The position numbers and the translations under genes were made by a program. The notes under the pieces are model-generated. The model was given only the letters and a program-made list of their open reading frames with translations, was not told the DNA's origin and searched no databases. Positions 41,198 to 49,811 of a stretch of 64,000 bases of DNA are shown in pieces; position 1 is the first letter of the stretch; each line of letters opens with the position of its first letter. The DNA comes from an uncultured Eubacteriales bacterium (GTDB lineage Bacteria > Bacillota > Clostridia > Oscillospirales > Oscillospiraceae). The stretch spans positions 1 through 64,000 of the forward strand of contig ONGJ01000001.1 in NCBI GenBank assembly GCA_900317375.1, in the 5' to 3' direction.

Positions 41198-43714
41198 ATG
41201 ATGAAAAAAGTGATGACAATGGCACTGAGCCTGATGCTCCTGCTGGGGGCAGCATTCCCGACGGCCAATGCAGAAACTGCGTTAGCATCTGAGTCTGACC
41301 GCGAGAGGATGACCGACGTCCGGCTTTCCATACAACGGGAAAAGCAGCTCATGCAGGAAGCCGGCCTGAATCTGGATGAGTGGGACTCTGTCCTGGCGGA
41401 GAGAAAGCGGGAAGCACTTCGGCAGCCTCTCACGACAGAAGCTTTGAGAAAGGCGGATTCGAGAGCCGAGATACTGGAAGAAGACGGCCGGATTTTTTAC
41501 ATCGGTCCCAACAGTGCGTTTGCATCGGTGGAGAGCGCTGCCGACGCTTTTGGACTTGCCTGTCAGATGCTGACCATGCTGGGAGGAACGGAAGAGACGG
41601 ACCTGCGGTTATGGTCCAAACTGGGCATCAACGGACAGACAGTCTGGTCCTTTCAGGAGATCGCTGACAGCGAAACAGTTCTCGGCAGCACACTGAAAAT
41701 CGCCCTGGATGAGAACAACGAAGTGACGGCCGTTTTTTCCAACATCCTCCCGTACGATCATGAGAATCCGGAAGAGAGAACGCCGACGGTCTCCCGGAAA
41801 GAAGCGGAGAGAGCAGTGCTTCGCCACGCGATCGGCGAAAAACTGCTTCCCGAATTCTCCGAAAGGACAATCCGCTGCCCTGCCGGGATGGCGGAAGCGC
41901 TTGACCTTGAGAGCGAAAATGAAGAAATTATCCCCGAGCAGCTTCTGTGGGTCATATATACAAGCAACAGCGGAGCGGATTCGGAGAGTTACCCTTATCT
42001 GGCACACTATGTGAAGCTGGACGGTACCTGGCTGTTCAAGCTTTCCGTGAAACAGCCCGGAGATGAGGAATCGCTCTGCGGGTTCCGGAAGCAGGATGTC
42101 TTTGCAGACATGACGGCGGATGAATTTACAGGCGAAATCAGCGACATGAACGGCAGGGTCCGAACGGTTACGCTCCCGGTCATGAAAAACAGGAAAACCG
42201 GAGAATGGGCTCTGGGCGACGTGAATCGCCGGATTGCGGTTGCGGATTTTTACGAAGCGGCTTATCAGGACGACCATCCGCTGCATCTGGTAACCGATGC
42301 AGGCAGCAGCGGCTGGGACAATGAAGACCTCTACATGTACTATAACTATCTCCGCGCCTGGGATTTCTACGCCGATATGGGATGGATCGGCCCGGATGGA
42401 CAGGGGACAGATGTTATCATCCTCAAAGGACTTGCTTACCGAAGCCATACCCCTTATGAGAACGCCTGCAGCATCGGCAGTGTGGAGGCGTATCAGATGT
42501 TCGGCTATGCTGCGTACAAGGAAAACGGCACCCCTCTCGGACTGGTAAAAGGTCTGGATGTGATGGCACATGAATACACCCATACCTTTACAAACACTGT
42601 CATGAATGAAAATCTGTACGAGAACGACCAGGGCGCTATCAACGAGGCCATGTCGGATATCATGGGAAATCTGGTAGAGTATATCTGCCAGGACACAGAT
42701 GACAGCAAATGGCTTTTGGGTGAAAACGCCGGATATGTGATCCGCAGCATGAGTGAACCGCGATCCAAACAGCAGCCTGCCTGTGTCTGGGATCTGTACT
42801 ACGGGCCGCATACGCTGGTGCCGAAAACTTCAAATGACCGCGGCGGTGTGCACTCCAACTCCTCGCTGCTCAACCGCATTGCCGCGCTGCTGTGCCTTGA
42901 GCACGGCATGAGCTATGAAGAGGCAGTCTCTTTCTGGATGACGGTCGCCATGGGCATGACGCCGAAAACCGACTACCGTCAGATCCATGCGCTCTTGGAC
43001 TGGGCAGCTGATGTCTCCGGCAACGGGGTTTACCGGGAGGCAATTGACCGCTTAATCGCGGAAGAGCGTCTGGACATGGCTGAGCGTCCGGTCAGCTTCC
43101 CGGAAGGGCAGAAGATGGCCATCCTGAAGCTGCCGGGCAATGAAACCTTTGAGGATGACAACTGGTCGATGATCGCTTTTCAGCTGGACAGCTGGACGCT
43201 TGGAGAACTTGGATCTGCGTTTGTCAGTCAGCTCATGCTTGGCCGACGCGACCCTTCTGTATGGGAGGAGAGCCTGCAGGAGATTCTTAAGCATGTGACG
43301 CTGGACGGAAATCAAATCCGTGTGGACGACGAGAAATCGAGCAACGAATTTGCAGAATCTGTGCTGCATGTTCTGCGGGGAGAAGGACTTCTCCTGCAGA
43401 TGATGTCATGGGAAGAAAACGATACGGGTGAGATTCCTCTGGTGGAAGCCGAGGACTATCTGACGCTGCACATGCTTATAAACATTTCCGCAGGCGGATC
43501 AAAAATCAGCGGCCTTACGGTGCTGATCGGCACACAGTGGGTCGACCTGATGAATCTGGAGAAGTCGGATATGATCCGGCTGATTCCGGGGCTCCTTGCG
43601 AATGCCGCACAGAGAAATGATGCCGGTTCAGGAGAAAAGATCAGCTATCTGCCAACGGACGGCCTGGAAGCGGTACGCCTTTCCGAAACCGGCATGCTCA
43701 TGGCTGCGGCCTGA
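41198..43714 (+). CDS. Secreted M4 (thermolysin-like) metallopeptidase
   Basis: An 838-residue exported protease. The signal peptide is MMKKVMTMALSLMLLLGAAF followed by TANAE. An N-terminal propeptide includes an FTP/PepSY-like region (DLRLWSKLGINGQTVWSFQE). The M4 catalytic domain starts near 380; the zinc motif HEYTH gives His458, Glu459 and His462, Glu483 in GAINEAMSDIMG is the third ligand, and GVHSNSSLLNRI supplies the transition-state His. About 180 residues of unknown type follow. GAGGGAG precedes ATG 41198; the upstream extension to 41084 is not supported. Confidence 0.92.
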   Translation: MMKKVMTMALSLMLLLGAAFPTANAETALASESDRERMTDVRLSIQREKQLMQEAGLNLDEWDSVLAERKREALRQPLTTEALRKADSRAEILEEDGRIFYIGPNSAFASVESAADAFGLACQMLTMLGGTEETDLRLWSKLGINGQTVWSFQEIADSETVLGSTLKIALDENNEVTAVFSNILPYDHENPEERTPTVSRKEAERAVLRHAIGEKLLPEFSERTIRCPAGMAEALDLESENEEIIPEQLLWVIYTSNSGADSESYPYLAHYVKLDGTWLFKLSVKQPGDEESLCGFRKQDVFADMTADEFTGEISDMNGRVRTVTLPVMKNRKTGEWALGDVNRRIAVADFYEAAYQDDHPLHLVTDAGSSGWDNEDLYMYYNYLRAWDFYADMGWIGPDGQGTDVIILKGLAYRSHTPYENACSIGSVEAYQMFGYAAYKENGTPLGLVKGLDVMAHEYTHTFTNTVMNENLYENDQGAINEAMSDIMGNLVEYICQDTDDSKWLLGENAGYVIRSMSEPRSKQQPACVWDLYYGPHTLVPKTSNDRGGVHSNSSLLNRIAALLCLEHGMSYEEAVSFWMTVAMGMTPKTDYRQIHALLDWAADVSGNGVYREAIDRLIAEERLDMAERPVSFPEGQKMAILKLPGNETFEDDNWSMIAFQLDSWTLGELGSAFVSQLMLGRRDPSVWEESLQEILKHVTLDGNQIRVDDEKSSNEFAESVLHVLRGEGLLLQMMSWEENDTGEIPLVEAEDYLTLHMLINISAGGSKISGLTVLIGTQWVDLMNLEKSDMIRLIPGLLANAAQRNDAGSGEKISYLPTDGLEAVRLSETGMLMAAA

Positions 43715-43761
43715 TCATCCCCGGACAGTCAGATGCATCATGATATTTCTGCTGCATTCTC

Positions 43762-43790
43762 TTGCACGATGACGTCCGGCGTGTTAAAAT
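43762..43790 (+). promoter_or_regulatory. Promoter of the secreted repeat/zinc-ribbon protein gene
   Basis: TTGCAC (43762-43767), a 17-base spacer and TAAAAT (43785-43790), 55 bases before ATG 43846. Confidence 0.7.
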
Positions 43791-43845
43791 CTTTTATATC
43801 CGAGGAAACCAATATCGCGTAAATCTGACAGAAAAGGAGAATCCA

Positions 43846-45630
43846 ATGAAAAGAAAAAGCTATCTGAGCATCATCCTTGCACTGGCCCTGCTGCTTTTGC
43901 TGAGTGTTTCGGCATTTGCCGATGATGCGGCGGCCAGTCCCAGACAGCAGCTGCAGCTGATTGCCTCCCAGATCGACAGCCTGAAACAGACCAACACTGA
44001 AAATCCCTGGTACTATACGGTTACCGATCTGGATCATAACGGGCGTCTGGAGTTTGTTGCGGCATCACAGCATCCTCACGACCGCTCGACCAACCTGAAA
44101 ATCTGGTCGGTCAGCAAGGACGGCACGTCCCTGGAAGCCTGCCGCCTGGATAAGGCTGAGGATGAATCCTTCCCCGACATCATGACAGATACGGTGGATA
44201 CCTATCATGTCAAGGATACTGACACATGGTATTATATGGTTTATGACAACGTGGTGATTTCGGACTACGAGGTCTATACCGTCAAAACAGCGGTCAATCT
44301 GAAAAACGGAACCGTCGGCTATGACGCCTATGCCGTTGAGCATACCGTGGCAGAAAATGGAACCAAGAACGTTACGCACACAGATACCAACGGAATCTCC
44401 ATCTCAGCGGAACAGTATAACGGTTCCGGCGCCAATGCCTTCGTCGGCGCAGACAGAAGCAATACGGCCTTTGAGTGGCTGACTGCCGATAAGATCAACG
44501 ATCCGGATCGCCTGACGGAGAGCTTTGAGGTGTTCCTTGGCACCAGAGAACCGACTGAGATCTTCCCGGTGCCGAAGCCTGTGGCTTTGGGAGGCACGGG
44601 AACGGCTGCGCCGGCCCCGAGCCCCACGCCGATGCCGGTTCCAACACCGCAGCCGCAGCCGCAGCCGGTCACGCCTACCTATCTTACCATTACGAAGAAC
44701 CCCACCAATGAAAACAGAGCCGTAGGCGGCAATGCTATTTTTGTTGCCTGCGCAAACGCTTACGAGTCTCTGAACTGGACCTTTGTCTCTCCGGACGGCG
44801 GCCAGTATTCACCGGCCAGCTTTGTTTCCGGATCCGGTGCTTCCGTCAGCGGTGAATACAGCACGACCATAACCGTTTCCGGAGTGGAATCCTGGATGAA
44901 CGGATGGGGCGCCTACTGCACCTTCTATTTCCAGGGACAGTCAGCCACAACCAGTACGGCATACATTTATGTCAGCGGCAATCCGCCTACGCCTCCGACT
45001 CCGCCGACGCCCAGCTACGGCTCTATGAGCGGTTCGGCCTACGAGGCCGGCGGCGGCTTCAGCATTAATCTGCAAAACGGTACCCAGGTCTATGTCGACG
45101 GCTGGAAGTGCAGCGTAGAGGGACAGTTCTATGACGGATGCTCCGCCATTGTGTATTACACCGACTATCCCAGCTCCTCCAACATCTACCAGGTGAATAT
45201 CTTTGGCAACCAGGGCCTGCTGCCTGACCCGACGCCGGTACCTTCTCAGGGCAGTATGAGCGGCTCGGCCTATGAGGGCGGCGGCGGATATGCCATCAAC
45301 CTGTCTAACGGTACCCAGGTTTATGTCGACAGCTGGAAATGCAACGTGGAGGGGCAGTTCTATGATGGCTGCTCGGCCGTGGTCTATTACAACGACTATC
45401 CCAGCAGCGACAACATTTACAGCTGTGATATTTACGGGAATATGGGACTGATTCTCCCGGATGAGAACGATAACCAGTACACCACCATCGACGGAGTGGA
45501 TTATCAGCTGCATGTCGCTTACAACGACGACGGCAGTACCTATAACACGATCACCTGTCCCAGCTGCGGAAGGGAAGTGTCCATGGCCTACAGCGACTGC
45601 CCGTACTGCGGATATCCGATTTACGGATGA
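43846..45630 (+). CDS. Secreted protein with tandem repeats and C-terminal zinc ribbon
   Basis: A 594-residue protein with a signal peptide (KRKSYLSIILALALLLLLSV). An N-terminal domain of about 220 residues (QLQLIASQIDSLKQTN, VTDLDHNGRLEFVAAS) recalls a calcium-binding-like DxDxNG loop. A Pro-rich linker (PAPSPTPMPVPTPQPQ) leads to an Ig-like domain, then two copies of about 65 residues each (SMSGSAYEAGGGFSINLQNG and SMSGSAYEGGGGYAINLSNG, both with GTQVYVD-WKC and VEGQFYDGCSA). The end is a zinc ribbon, CPSCGREVSMAYSDCPYCGY. AAGGAG precedes ATG 43846. Its role is unknown; a zinc ribbon outside the cell is odd. Confidence 0.8.
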   Translation: MKRKSYLSIILALALLLLLSVSAFADDAAASPRQQLQLIASQIDSLKQTNTENPWYYTVTDLDHNGRLEFVAASQHPHDRSTNLKIWSVSKDGTSLEACRLDKAEDESFPDIMTDTVDTYHVKDTDTWYYMVYDNVVISDYEVYTVKTAVNLKNGTVGYDAYAVEHTVAENGTKNVTHTDTNGISISAEQYNGSGANAFVGADRSNTAFEWLTADKINDPDRLTESFEVFLGTREPTEIFPVPKPVALGGTGTAAPAPSPTPMPVPTPQPQPQPVTPTYLTITKNPTNENRAVGGNAIFVACANAYESLNWTFVSPDGGQYSPASFVSGSGASVSGEYSTTITVSGVESWMNGWGAYCTFYFQGQSATTSTAYIYVSGNPPTPPTPPTPSYGSMSGSAYEAGGGFSINLQNGTQVYVDGWKCSVEGQFYDGCSAIVYYTDYPSSSNIYQVNIFGNQGLLPDPTPVPSQGSMSGSAYEGGGGYAINLSNGTQVYVDSWKCNVEGQFYDGCSAVVYYNDYPSSDNIYSCDIYGNMGLILPDENDNQYTTIDGVDYQLHVAYNDDGSTYNTITCPSCGREVSMAYSDCPYCGYPIYG

Positions 45631-45711
45631 ACAGGGTACAGTCGGTTCATCGTCTGATCATACAGGAATAAGCAGAAGAATCTGAATGGTGCTGTTCCCC
45701 TCAGACCATAC

Positions 45712-45737
45712 AGCGGCGGCTGATAACAGCCGCCGCT
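45712..45737 (+). terminator. Strong hairpin between the secreted protein gene and the CARF nuclease gene
   Basis: A perfect 11-bp stem AGCGGCGGCTG/CAGCCGCCGCT with loop ATAA. The T-run after it is weak (TTCT), so it may terminate only partly. Confidence 0.6.
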
Positions 45738-45792
45738 TCTGCAAGGGCTTTGAACGCATATGCATGCGGCGTATACAAAGGAGATGATTTCC

Positions 45793-46974
45793 ATGCAGAC
45801 ACTGATTGAGCTTTACGATGAACGACCGTTGGAAAACGTACTCGGGGTTGAGATGTTCCGGCCGGAAAGGGTGATTTATATCTGCCCTGAAACAGCTTCC
45901 TCTGACCAGACAATGCAAAACAAACTGAGGCAGTTTTTCCGACATCGGGGGATGAAGGTCGAACTTGTATTTCTGCATGCAAGCGTATATGATGCGGAGG
46001 CCGTGCTGCGCGTTTTCCGAAAAACACTGGCGCAGTATCCTGACGCATCACTGGACATCACCGGCGGAACCGACGCGGTCCTGTTCGCAGCGGGTCTGCT
46101 CAGCGCTGAAAACGACCTGCCCGTTTTCACCTACAGCCGCAGACAGAACCGTTTCTATAACATCCGGAACGCCGGCTTTGCCATGAACGTTCGCTGCAGC
46201 ATAGCCTACAGTGTTGAGGACTGTTTTCTGATGGCCGGCGGCACCATGCGCCCGGGCAGGGTGGACAACAGCATTCTTGTCCATTATATGGAAGATATCG
46301 AACCCTTCTTTCACGTGTATCTGAAACACCGAAAGAAGTGGAGCAAAATCATAACCTATCTTCAGCGTGTCTCGCCGAGTACGCCGGAAGGGGATTTCTC
46401 CCTGGAAGTGAGCGGAAGGTATTCGGTAAAAGGTGAGCGGGCGGCCTTCATCAACGCGCCGGAAGAGGCACTGCGAGATCTGGAACAGATCGGTTTTCTG
46501 ACGGACCTGAAAATCCAAGAAAATGAATCCGTCTGCTTCCGGTTCCGCGATACGCAGATTCGTACGTGGCTTCGGGATGTGGGCAGTGTACTGGAACTTT
46601 ATATTTACAAGGCATGTCTGGATACCGGTCTGTTTGATGACGTGATCACGAGCGCGGTTGTGGATTGGGAAGGCACGAGCGGACGCGATGCCGTAACCAA
46701 CGAACTGGATGTCATGTGTACACGAGGGATTATTCCGGTTTTCATAAGCTGCAAGACGGCTGCCGTGAGAACGGAGGCACTGAACGAACTGGCCATTCTG
46801 CGCGACCGCTTCGGCGGAAATATCGCGAAAGCCGCAATCGTCACAGCAGAAAAAGGCAGAACTGCTTTGAGGAACCGTGCATCTGAGCTCGGCATAGACG
46901 TTATTGACATAAACGACCTGGCAAACGGCCGTGTACATAACCGCCTTCAAAGCATGATGCGTGCGGGCAGATAA
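45793..46974 (+). CDS. Card1/Can2-like CARF-nuclease (DUF1887)
   Basis: A 393-residue protein with an N-terminal CARF-type Rossmann domain (PERVIYICPET at about residue 27 and SLDITGGTDAVLFAAG near 90), a winged-helix-like middle part, and a C-terminal PD-(D/E)XK nuclease. Candidate active-site residues are Glu268 (VLELYIYKA), Asp306 (NELDVMCTRG) and Lys321 (PVFISCK). In type III CRISPR systems the related Card1/Can2 nucleases are switched on by cyclic oligoadenylate and cut DNA or RNA. No cas gene or array is present here. ATG 45793 lies 9 bases after AAGGAG; ATG 45784 is too close. Confidence 0.87.
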   Translation: MQTLIELYDERPLENVLGVEMFRPERVIYICPETASSDQTMQNKLRQFFRHRGMKVELVFLHASVYDAEAVLRVFRKTLAQYPDASLDITGGTDAVLFAAGLLSAENDLPVFTYSRRQNRFYNIRNAGFAMNVRCSIAYSVEDCFLMAGGTMRPGRVDNSILVHYMEDIEPFFHVYLKHRKKWSKIITYLQRVSPSTPEGDFSLEVSGRYSVKGERAAFINAPEEALRDLEQIGFLTDLKIQENESVCFRFRDTQIRTWLRDVGSVLELYIYKACLDTGLFDDVITSAVVDWEGTSGRDAVTNELDVMCTRGIIPVFISCKTAAVRTEALNELAILRDRFGGNIAKAAIVTAEKGRTALRNRASELGIDVIDINDLANGRVHNRLQSMMRAGR

Positions 46975-47002
46975 AAAACTCCGGTGCCACAGGCACCGGA
47001 GT
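46972..47002 (-). terminator. Terminator of secG
   Basis: ACTCCGGTGCC/GGCACCGGAGT (46978-46988, 46992-47002) with loop ACA. On the minus strand a T-run (46972-46977) follows, so it ends secG; the stem also follows the nuclease gene on the plus strand. Confidence 0.9.
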
Positions 47003-47027
47003 ATATACTGCGATGAAACAGCTTTTG

Positions 47028-47267
47028 TTATTTGATCAGATTCAGCACCAGCGTCAGAATAACAAAAGCCAGCGCGAACCATTTGGTCGCTTTTGCAAGC
47101 TTTGCATCCAGCGTCTTTGCCTTTCCTTTGGAAAGAAAGGTTTCGGCGCCGCCGGAAATGGCACCGGACAGACCGGCGCTTTTTCCGCTCTGCATCAGAA
47201 CGATGACGGTCAGGGCAACACCGGAGAGCAATTGAAGAACTGCAAAAACAATGGTAACGGCAGACAT
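47028..47267 (-). CDS. secG: Preprotein translocase subunit SecG
   Basis: A 79-residue membrane protein of the SecYEG channel. Two membrane helices (about 3-24 and 60-78) flank the conserved loop VLMQSGKSAGLSGAISGGAET. Length and topology are standard. It is transcribed alone from its own promoter, convergent with the CARF nuclease gene. Confidence 0.94.
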   Translation of the reverse strand: MSAVTIVFAVLQLLSGVALTVIVLMQSGKSAGLSGAISGGAETFLSKGKAKTLDAKLAKATKWFALAFVILTLVLNLIK

Positions 47268-47333
47268 AACAGGGTCAATCCTTTCTAATCATGAAACTCG
47301 TTTGTTCATTCAATCATGCAATAAAGCTATGAA

Positions 47334-47362
47334 AATATAACATAAACAGCCGCGAATTGCAA
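47334..47362 (-). promoter_or_regulatory. Promoter of secG
   Basis: On the minus strand TTGCAA (47357-47362), a 17-base spacer and TATATT (47334-47339), 67 bases before the start codon. Confidence 0.72.
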
Positions 47363-47483
47363 GTGCTTTTTTGCGCTGTTCGAAAAGCCGCCGCTGCCAG
47401 ATCCCCCGCTTTCGCCCGAGGAGCATAAAGGCAGAGAAAAAACTGCTCTCAATCGGCAGACATGCAATGTTCATAAAGAAAAC

Positions 47484-47512
47484 TTGATTTTTCATTCATG
47501 TTCTACTATTAT
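47484..47512 (+). promoter_or_regulatory. Promoter of the SPFH/TPM operon
   Basis: TTGATT (47484-47489), a 17-base spacer and TATTAT (47507-47512), 56 bases before ATG 47568. The 300-base gap 47268-47567 otherwise holds only the divergent secG promoter. Confidence 0.68.
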
Positions 47513-47567
47513 AGTGCCAAACCTGTCTGTGATGACGGATTGTTTTCAATTAGAAAGGAGCAAGATT

Positions 47568-48869
47568 ATGGGTCTTATTCATGCGGCGATCGGTACTACC
47601 AGCGGTGTTTTGGCGGACCAGTGGAAGGAATATTTCTATTGTGAGGCACTCGACAACAATACACTGGCAGTCAAGGGAAAGAAAAAGACCTCTGCGCGCA
47701 GCAGCAATCACGGCAATGACAATATTATCTCCAGCGGATCCCTGATTGCCGTTGCCGACGGTCAGTGCATGCTGATCGTCGAACAGGGCAAGATTGTAGA
47801 TGTGTGCGCCGAGCCGGGAGAATACCAGTATGATGCGTCTACTGAGCCTTCCGTATTCTCCGGCAATCTGGGCGATAGCATCATGGAGGTCTTCAAGGTA
47901 GTCGGAAAGCGCTTTACCTTCGGCGGAGAGGCACCCAAGGATCAGCGTATTTACTATTTTAATACCAAAGAGATTCCCGGGAACAAGTACGGCACGCCTT
48001 CTCCGGTTCCCTTCCGCGTGGTGGACCAGAATGTCGGTCTGGATATTGATATCTCTGTCCGCTGCTTTGGCGAGTACAGCTTCCGGCTGTCAAACCCCCT
48101 GCTGTTCTATACCAATGTCTGCGGCAATATTTCCAACGACTACAAGGTCGATCAGATTTACGGGCAGATGCGGACCGAACTGCTGACCGCACTGCAGCCG
48201 GCCTTTGCCAGAATCTCGGAAAAGGGCGTCCGCTATTCTGCGCTTCCTGCCCACACGACCGAACTGGCCGACGCACTGAATCAGGAGCTGTCTGCCAAAT
48301 GGTCGGATGTCCGCGGGATGGAGATCGTCTCGGTCGGCGTTTCCAGCGTGAAGGCCAGCGAGGAAGACGAAGCCATGATCAAGGAACTGCAGCGGAATGC
48401 CGCGTTCAAGAACCCGAACATGGCTGCTGCCCATCTCGTCGGTGCTCAGGCTTCTGCGATGCAGGCTGCAGCTGCCAATGAGAACGGCGCTGCCATGGGC
48501 TTTGTCGGAATGGGTATGGCACAGGGCGCCGGAGGTGTCAATGCCCAGTCACTGTACCAGATGGGTGCACAGACAGCTCCGGTGACTGCAGCCGACAGCT
48601 GGGTCTGCCCGAACTGCGGAAAACCGGCCACCGGTAAATTCTGCGCCGAGTGCGGCACAAAAAAGCCGGAAACAGCAGCCGGCTGGACCTGCCCGAGCTG
48701 CGGTACGGTGAATAAGGGTAAGTTCTGTGCCGAATGCGGCGCCAAAAAACCTGCCGGCGTTCCGCAGTACCGCTGCGATAAATGCGGATGGGAGCCGAAA
48801 GATCCCACAAAACCGCCGAAGTTCTGCCCCGAGTGCGGTGACCCCTTCGACACTGGCGATGCTGTTTGA
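47568..48869 (+). CDS. SPFH-domain protein with zinc ribbons (YdjI-like)
   Basis: A 433-residue cytoplasmic protein. The N-terminal two-thirds match the YdjI/virion-core SPFH group: GLIHAAIGTTSGVLADQWKE, PGEYQYDASTEPSVFSGNL, and FRVVDQNVGLDIDISVRCFG. An Ala/Met/Gly-rich segment (about 285-345) leads to three zinc-ribbon units (CPNCGKPATGKFCAECG, CPSCGTVNKGKFCAECG, then CDKCG and CPECG). In Bacillus subtilis YdjI works with YdjG and YdjH in membrane stress resistance. AAAGGAG lies 7 bases before ATG 47568. Confidence 0.87.
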   Translation: MGLIHAAIGTTSGVLADQWKEYFYCEALDNNTLAVKGKKKTSARSSNHGNDNIISSGSLIAVADGQCMLIVEQGKIVDVCAEPGEYQYDASTEPSVFSGNLGDSIMEVFKVVGKRFTFGGEAPKDQRIYYFNTKEIPGNKYGTPSPVPFRVVDQNVGLDIDISVRCFGEYSFRLSNPLLFYTNVCGNISNDYKVDQIYGQMRTELLTALQPAFARISEKGVRYSALPAHTTELADALNQELSAKWSDVRGMEIVSVGVSSVKASEEDEAMIKELQRNAAFKNPNMAAAHLVGAQASAMQAAAANENGAAMGFVGMGMAQGAGGVNAQSLYQMGAQTAPVTAADSWVCPNCGKPATGKFCAECGTKKPETAAGWTCPSCGTVNKGKFCAECGAKKPAGVPQYRCDKCGWEPKDPTKPPKFCPECGDPFDTGDAV

Positions 48870-48872
48870 ATC

Positions 48873-49802
48873 ATGCGGGGTACCGGGCGAATTCTGAGCT
48901 TTCTGATTCTGCTTTGTGCTCTGGCTTCTGCTCTTTGCGCATGCGGACAGGCTGCTGACTCCAGCGGCCTGTCCGGCAGCTATGATCTGGCCGGAGCAGC
49001 GGATGACGGTCTTATTCTGACAGACGAGGCTGCAACCGGCACGCCGCTGCACTTTCGCCTGGATCCCGGCGGAACGGGGATCGTATCAGACGGCGAGAGG
49101 ACAGGCAGGGTCACGTGGTCTGAGAGCGAGGGCTTTGTCATGATTGAGGGCGGCGGTATTCTGCTCGGCGGAAGCGTCGACGGGGCCGATCTGCTGCTGA
49201 AGGCAGCAGGCTCCGACACAGTTCTCCGCTTTGTGCCTGTCGACGCGTCAAGCCCCGATGCAGTGGAAGAGAACAGCGCAGATTCGGCAGAGAATATCGG
49301 CGCGGAAAATGCGGATGTCTTCAGCTGGTACGGCTGGTGGAAGATAACAGAGTCAGACGGCAGCATGCCACTGAGCTGGTATGACTGCTGCGCGCGCCTC
49401 AGACGGATTCAGGATTCCGCCTATCAGCTGACGGTATGGGATGAGGACGGAAGTGCGGCTGAACCGCTTGCCTCCGTTACTTTTCGAGATGAGGGAGACG
49501 GACATCTGATTTCCCTCTACGGAAACTGGATGTTCGACGATATCGATTTCGGCGAATGGAACATAGACATACCCAGCGAGGTCCTCTGCATGGAGAACCT
49601 CAAGCATGACGCCAACGGCACGGCTTTTACCTACAGCTTTTATCTGAGAAGCTGGGGCGACCGCTGGAACAGCAGCCCGAAAGAACAGCTTCCGTTTTAT
49701 TTTGATGACTGGTATCTCGTCCTTCTGAAGGAGAAAGCGGATATGCCGGACCGCATACCCGCTGCAGAACTGGAAAAGGAACGGGAAACCATCCAGGGAT
49801 AG
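48873..49802 (+). CDS. Lipoprotein of the SPFH/TPM operon
   Basis: A 309-residue exported lipoprotein. The signal peptide RILSFLILLCALASALCAC ends in a lipobox (LCAC), so Cys24 or nearby would be lipidated. Two domains follow, about 30-125 (SGSYDLAGAADDGLILTDEA, a lipocalin-like start) and 150-300 (WYGWWKITESDGSMPLSWYD). No catalytic motif is seen. The start is three bases after the SPFH gene, and the zinc-ribbon gene follows 9 bases later, so it acts with them. It is not part of the Bacillus ydjFGHI operon. Confidence 0.8.
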   Translation: MRGTGRILSFLILLCALASALCACGQAADSSGLSGSYDLAGAADDGLILTDEAATGTPLHFRLDPGGTGIVSDGERTGRVTWSESEGFVMIEGGGILLGGSVDGADLLLKAAGSDTVLRFVPVDASSPDAVEENSADSAENIGAENADVFSWYGWWKITESDGSMPLSWYDCCARLRRIQDSAYQLTVWDEDGSAAEPLASVTFRDEGDGHLISLYGNWMFDDIDFGEWNIDIPSEVLCMENLKHDANGTAFTYSFYLRSWGDRWNSSPKEQLPFYFDDWYLVLLKEKADMPDRIPAAELEKERETIQG

Positions 49803-49811
49803 GAGACGGCA

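Noticed and set aside
45037..45440. Tandem repeats in the secreted protein gene as a CRISPR-like array
   Set aside because: The two units are about 210 bases long, in frame and coding, with no short palindromic repeats or unique spacers.
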